A DNA stretch of 64,000 nt, from assembly GCF_024435355.1 (NCBI RefSeq), contig NZ_JAMJWG010000018.1:168684-232683 (forward strand). The letters run 5' to 3'. The DNA is from Streptomyces odontomachi. Its GTDB lineage: Bacteria > Actinomycetota > Actinomycetes > Streptomycetales > Streptomycetaceae. This document shows positions 60,121 to 64,000 of the stretch, one piece after another. The stretch's first letter is position 1. Every line of letters begins with the position of its first letter. The notes beneath the pieces were generated by a model, which had not been told where the DNA came from, searched no databases, and was given only the letters and a program-made list of their open reading frames with translations. Made by a program: the position numbers and the translations under genes.

Positions 60121-61482
60121 ATGGAGCGGCTCGGAACCGGGATCGGCTGGCGGCCGGAGATCGCCGAAGCGGTGGAGCAGATGCCGGGCGTCGACTGGGT
60201 GGAGGTCGTGGCGGAGAACGTCTGCCCGGGTCACCTGCCCGCCTCCCTGCTGCGACTGCGCGAGCGCGGCGTGACCGTGGTGCCGCACGGGGTCGGCCTC
60301 GGGCTCGGCGACGCGGAGCGGCCCGACCCCCGGCGCCTTGCCGAGCTGGCGGCACGCGCAGAGGCGCTGGGATCGCCGCTGGTCACCGAGCACATCGCCT
60401 TCGTACGGGCGGGGGGCGAGCTGACCGCTTCGGCGCATGTCGAGGCGGGGCACCTGCTGCCGGTCCCCCGGACCCGGGACGCGCTGGACGTGCTCTGCGA
60501 GAACATCCGGATCGCCCAGGACGCCCTGCCGGTACCGCTCGCCGTGGAGAACATCGCGGCGCTGTTCTCCTGGCCGGGTGAGGAGCTGACGGAGGGCCGG
60601 TTCCTGTCCGAGCTGGTGGAGCGCACCGGCGTGCGCCTGCTCGTGGACGTGGCCAATCTGCACACCAACCACGTCAACCGCGGCGAGGACCCGTCGAAGG
60701 CGCTGGACGAACTGCCCGTGGAGGCCATCGCCTACGTGCACGTGGCGGGCGGCTACCAGCGTGACGGCGTCTGGCACGACAGCCACGCCCATCCGGTCCC
60801 CCGTCAGGTCCTCGACATCCTCGCCGACCTGGCCGCACGGACCACTCCGCCCGGCGTCCTGCTGGAACGCGACGAGAACTTCCCGGCACCGGCGGAGCTG
60901 ACGGCGGAGCTGGACGCGATACGGGAGACCATCACCACGGCCGCCCATGCCGCGCGCCCCGGAGGCTCGCGCGCACCACGGCGTACCGGGACCGGAACAC
61001 CTGCGACCCCTGCGACCACGCCCTCCCAGCCCTCGGTCACGTCCTCCGACGCCGCGCCGGACACCGGTCCCGCACGTCAGCGCCTGGGGCTGGCGCAGGC
61101 GGCCCTGTTGTCGTCACTGGTCGCCGGGACCCCCGTTCCGGAAGGGTTCGACCGGGTGCGGCTGACGGTGCAGAGCCGGGCGCTGGCCAGGAAGCGGGCC
61201 GATGTCGTGGCGAAGGTCGCGCCCGAGCTGCCGCAGATCCTCGGCGCCGGCTATCGCGCCGCCTTCCTCGCGTACGCCCGGAAGCGGCCACTGACCGGCG
61301 GTTACCGGCGCGACGCGCTCGACTTCGCCGAGCAGCTGCTGCTCGCGGGCGAGCCGACGGACGCGGGCGCGCGGCGTCGGCTGACCGCCTGGTGGCTTGA
61401 GCGGTCCGGTCCGAAACCGCCGTCGGACCGTCCCGTCGCCCGGCTGGTACGGGCGGCGCGGGTGGCGTTGCACCGCGGGTGA
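60121..61482 (+). CDS. DUF692 (MNIO-type) protein with C-terminal extension
   Basis: 453 residues, ATG at 60121 after GGAGGAGGG. The first ~285 residues are DUF692 (multinuclear non-heme iron oxidase fold): GTGIGWRPEIAEAV, PHGVGLGLGDAERP, LVTEHIAF, VENIAALFSW, LLVDVANLHTNHVN and HVAGGYQRDGVWHDSHAHPV supply the conserved His, Glu, Asp and Asn metal ligands. A Thr/Ser/Pro linker leads to a ~135-residue C-terminal domain (LGLAQAALLSSLVAGTPVP, RADVVAKVAPELPQILG, AFLAYARKRPL). Members such as MbnB modify cysteine in peptides with a partner protein; here a partner-like domain seems fused. No precursor peptide is seen close by. The role is unknown. Confidence 0.83.
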   Translation: MERLGTGIGWRPEIAEAVEQMPGVDWVEVVAENVCPGHLPASLLRLRERGVTVVPHGVGLGLGDAERPDPRRLAELAARAEALGSPLVTEHIAFVRAGGELTASAHVEAGHLLPVPRTRDALDVLCENIRIAQDALPVPLAVENIAALFSWPGEELTEGRFLSELVERTGVRLLVDVANLHTNHVNRGEDPSKALDELPVEAIAYVHVAGGYQRDGVWHDSHAHPVPRQVLDILADLAARTTPPGVLLERDENFPAPAELTAELDAIRETITTAAHAARPGGSRAPRRTGTGTPATPATTPSQPSVTSSDAAPDTGPARQRLGLAQAALLSSLVAGTPVPEGFDRVRLTVQSRALARKRADVVAKVAPELPQILGAGYRAAFLAYARKRPLTGGYRRDALDFAEQLLLAGEPTDAGARRRLTAWWLERSGPKPPSDRPVARLVRAARVALHRG

Positions 61483-61490
61483 CCGCGGTG
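61471..61490. terminator. Hairpin overlapping the DUF692 stop codon
   Basis: CACCGCGG (61471-61478) and CCGCGGTG (61483-61490) form a perfect 8-bp stem with a GTGA loop that contains the stop codon. It lies between the convergent DUF692 and hemQ genes. Confidence 0.6.
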
Positions 61491-61528
61491 CCGCCACCCT
61501 CCGCCGCACAGGAGGAGGACGCGGGCCG

Positions 61529-62269
61529 TCAGGCCAGGCCCGCGACGAGCTCGGTCACCGACCTGCGGCGCCCCGTGTAGAAGGGCACTTCCTCGCGCAC
61601 GTGCCGGCGCGCTTCGGAGCCGCGCAGGTGCCGCATCAGGTCGACGATGCGATGCAGCTCGTCCGCCTCGAAGGCGAGGATCCACTCGTAGTCGCCCAGC
61701 GAGAACGAGGCGACCGTGTTGGCCCGCACGTCGGGGAACCCGCGGGCCATCTTGCCGTGGTCGGCGAGCATGGTGCGGCGCTCTTCGTCGGGCAGCAGGT
61801 ACCAGTCGTAGGAGCGCACGAACGGGTACACGCTGACATACGCGCGGGGCGTCTCGTCGGCGAGGAACGCGGGGACGTGCGAGCGGTTGAACTCGGCGGG
61901 GCGGTGCAGCGCCATGTTCGACCAGACCGGCTCCATGGCGCGGCCGAGGCGGGTGCGGCGGAAGAGGTTGTACGCCTCCTGGAGCTGGTCGGAGCTCTCC
62001 GCGTGCCACCAGATCATGAGGTCGGCGTCGGCCCGCAGCCCCGAGACGTCATAGGTGCCGCGCACGACGACGTCCTTCGCGGCGAGCTGGTCGAACAGCT
62101 CCTCGACCTCGGCCGCATGGCCGGCGCGGTCCTCGGGGAGCGCCTCGCGGAGCCGGAAGACGGACCACAGGGTGTAGCGGATGGTGTCGTTCAGGTCCTT
62201 GGCCTTCTTCCCGGCGTTCGGAACGCGCTGGGGGGGCTGGGCCTCGCGGTCATCGGAAGCAGCACTCAT
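61529..62269 (-). CDS. hemQ: Coproheme decarboxylase HemQ
   Basis: 246 residues, ATG at 62269. Chlorite-dismutase-like family with LADHGKMARGFPDVRANTV (heme-ligand region) and SLGDYEWILAFEADELHRIVDLMRHLR, both hallmarks of HemQ. It decarboxylates coproheme III to heme b in the actinobacterial/firmicute pathway using hydrogen peroxide. The porphyrinogen oxidase gene ends 4 bases upstream, a typical operon. Confidence 0.95.
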   Translation of the reverse strand: MSAASDDREAQPPQRVPNAGKKAKDLNDTIRYTLWSVFRLREALPEDRAGHAAEVEELFDQLAAKDVVVRGTYDVSGLRADADLMIWWHAESSDQLQEAYNLFRRTRLGRAMEPVWSNMALHRPAEFNRSHVPAFLADETPRAYVSVYPFVRSYDWYLLPDEERRTMLADHGKMARGFPDVRANTVASFSLGDYEWILAFEADELHRIVDLMRHLRGSEARRHVREEVPFYTGRRRSVTELVAGLA

Positions 62270-62273
62270 GGGG

Positions 62274-63869
62274 TTATTGTCCCGCGCGGTCGCGGGCGCC
62301 GTGCACCGGGTGCCGGCTGTCCGGGCCGCCGGCCGCGACGTCGCCCAGGTCGCCGCCCACCCGGTCGACGGCCGCGTACGCGCTCGCGATGCAGGCCGGG
62401 ATGCCGACGCCGTCGTAGGCCGCGCCGCACACCACGACGCCCGGCAGCTTGGCCAGGTGCTCGCGTATCCGGCCGACGCGGGTCAGGTGCCCCACCGGAT
62501 ACTGCGGCAGGCCCTGGTGCCAGCGGGTGACCACGGAGGCGACGGGCGTGGCGGCGAGCCCGGTCGCCTCGTGCAGGTCTTTGCGTGCGACGTCGACCAG
62601 CTCGGCGTCGGTGCGCTCCAGGATCGCCTCCTCGCCGTGCCGGCCCACCGAGGTGCGCAGCACGAACAGCTCGGGGTCCTCGTCGGCGACCCACGACCAC
62701 TTGTGACCGGAGAAGGTGGCGGCCTTGATGGTGCGACCGTCGACGGGCGGCACGAGGAAGCCACTGCTCTCGGGCAGCCGCGCGGCGTCCCGCCGGTAGG
62801 CGAGGGTGACCAGCGCCATGGACGCGTACTCGACGGCGCGCAGCTCGGCGGCCGCTTCCGGGGACTCGGCGGCCAGCAGGCCGGCCGCCGCGGGCGCGGG
62901 CAGGGCGAGCACGACCGCGTCGGCGTCGAGGACCGTCTCACCGCCTGCCGCTCCGGGCAGCGCCCGGTCGCCGCTCCCCTGGCTCCGGGCCTGGGCGGGC
63001 GGCTCCTCGACGGGTCGGCCGGTGAACGTGACCCGCCAGCGACGCCCGCCGGCCGGGCCGGGCGCGTCAGCCGAGCCGTACCCGGCACCCCGCCCGTCAG
63101 CCGCCGGGCCGTCCGGCAGCCGGCGCAGACCGGTGACGGACGCTCCCGTCAGGATCCGGCCGCCACGGTCCCGCACCGCGTCGGCGACGGCGAGCGGCAG
63201 CCGTCCGATGCCGCCTTCGATGCCCATGAAGACGGGCCCCGACTGCGGGCGGCCCGCCGCGTGCTGCTGGAGTGCACGCACTCCTTCGGTGAGCGAGGTG
63301 TGGCTGCGGGCGACCTCGAACAGCTGCGGCACCGCGGCCCGCATCGAGATGCGGTACGCGTCCCCCGCATAGACACCGCCGAGCAGGGGCTCCACCAGGC
63401 GGTCGACCACCTCGCGGCCGAGCCGCCGGGCCACGTGGTCCCCGACCGCGACATCGTCGCCGACCTCGGTGCGCGGCAGGGTGTCGTCCTGCGCGATACG
63501 GCGCAGGCCCTCCTCGGAGAGCACTCCGGCGAGCGTCGCCGCGTCGCCCGGCACGCCCATCACATGGCCCTTGGGCATGGGCCGCAGCGCGCCGCGGGTC
63601 CACAGCGCCGCGGTGGCGGTCCCGGGCCGCTGGAGCTGCTCGGCGAGGCCGACCTCCCGTGCCAGGGTCACCGCCTCGGGGCGGCGGGCCAGCATCGACT
63701 CGGCGCCGAGGTCCACCCGGACACCGGCGATCTCCCCCGGGAGCAGCTTGCCGCCGAGCCGGGGCGACGCCTCCAGGAGGGTGACCGTCGCGCCCTGCCC
63801 GAGCAGCCGGTACGCGGCGGCCAGGCCGGCGATACCGCCGCCGATCACGACGACATGCCTTCTGATCAC
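62274..63869 (-). CDS. hemG: Coproporphyrinogen III/protoporphyrinogen oxidase (CgoX/HemY type)
   Basis: 531 residues from the GTG at 63869, preceded by GGAGGAGAGG; the longer frame upstream lacks homology. Residues 10-15 are GGGIAG of the FAD-binding motif, followed by LLEASPRLGGKL; further landmarks are RPEAVTLAREVGL, VEPLLGGVYAGD and the C-terminal VVCGAAYDGVGIPACIASAYA. The gene has a ~60-residue low-complexity insertion around residue 285-345 (Gly/Ala/Pro-rich). It oxidises porphyrinogen in heme synthesis with O2 as acceptor and pairs with HemQ downstream. The operon may start with an upstream hem gene outside the window. Confidence 0.93.
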   Translation of the reverse strand: MIRRHVVVIGGGIAGLAAAYRLLGQGATVTLLEASPRLGGKLLPGEIAGVRVDLGAESMLARRPEAVTLAREVGLAEQLQRPGTATAALWTRGALRPMPKGHVMGVPGDAATLAGVLSEEGLRRIAQDDTLPRTEVGDDVAVGDHVARRLGREVVDRLVEPLLGGVYAGDAYRISMRAAVPQLFEVARSHTSLTEGVRALQQHAAGRPQSGPVFMGIEGGIGRLPLAVADAVRDRGGRILTGASVTGLRRLPDGPAADGRGAGYGSADAPGPAGGRRWRVTFTGRPVEEPPAQARSQGSGDRALPGAAGGETVLDADAVVLALPAPAAAGLLAAESPEAAAELRAVEYASMALVTLAYRRDAARLPESSGFLVPPVDGRTIKAATFSGHKWSWVADEDPELFVLRTSVGRHGEEAILERTDAELVDVARKDLHEATGLAATPVASVVTRWHQGLPQYPVGHLTRVGRIREHLAKLPGVVVCGAAYDGVGIPACIASAYAAVDRVGGDLGDVAAGGPDSRHPVHGARDRAGQ

Positions 63870-64000
63870 GTCCGCGCCCTCTCCTCCGTGGCCCCGCGCC
63901 CCATGCCCCCACTGTCTCAGACCCGCCCGAACTGCCACCTCCGGCCTGTGGATAACTGCCCGTCCGCGCTCACAAGAGGCGCCCCGGAGCCGCCACGCGC
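63870..64000. other. Upstream region of the porphyrinogen oxidase gene, to the window edge
   Basis: 131 bases that include the ribosome site GGAGGAGAGG on the minus strand. No further gene start is visible before the window ends. Confidence 0.4.

Overview
The window is high-GC DNA with long, closely packed genes, many GTG starts, stop/start overlaps (ATGA/GTGA) and typical actinomycete genes (hemQ next to the porphyrinogen oxidase gene, XRE-NACHT ATPase, PknG-like kinase, murC-msrB). Base composition, codon use and gene content point to a Streptomyces or close relative. No rRNA, tRNA, CRISPR array, transposase or replication origin was seen.

Layout. 1-8.5 kb is metabolic: a PucR-type regulator cut by the window edge, a fructosamine-kinase-like gene, and a four-gene molybdenum hydroxylase operon (iron-sulfur, FAD and molybdopterin subunits plus XdhC) divergent from a TetR gene that has two perfect operator-like palindromes in front of it; then an RlmA/TlrB-like rRNA methyltransferase. 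8.85-19.1 kb is a co-directional six-gene cassette: WD40 protein, trypsin-like protease, PknG-like kinase, vWA protein, GlnX-like membrane protein and solute-binding lipoprotein. 19.2-22.1 kb has an adenine phosphoribosyltransferase convergent with a coupled radical-SAM/HAD pair, followed by 1.3 kb without a convincing gene. 23.4-30.9 kb is the SWIM, vWA, MoxR-type AAA, DUF5682 operon. 31.1-33.3 kb is an Lrp/AsnC regulator divergent from a PLP decarboxylase.

33.3-46.9 kb is the most unusual part. A macro-domain protein, an Xre/ParS/MbcA-type antitoxin and a RES-type NAD+ phosphorylase toxin form a tightly coupled trio. Next to it, two paralogous caspase-like peptidases on opposite strands flank a dedicated Hsp70, a degenerate J-domain/TPR membrane protein and GrpE; this series ends in a 969-residue CHAT-type protease and a small double-glycine peptide. 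A secreted DUF4185 protein and a membrane-anchored XRE-NACHT ATPase follow. The density of peptidases, NTPases, chaperones and NAD/ADP-ribose functions suggests a conflict (defence/programmed death) island; this is an inference from gene families, not shown by the sequence alone.

51-64 kb returns to core functions: msrB and murC, a UspA-like protein, a RibD-type reductase carrying in-gene tandem repeats, zapE, a methyltransferase, an ABC ATPase/membrane pair, a Pth2-like peptidyl-tRNA hydrolase, a DUF692 (MNIO) protein with a C-terminal extension, hemQ and the coproporphyrinogen/protoporphyrinogen oxidase.
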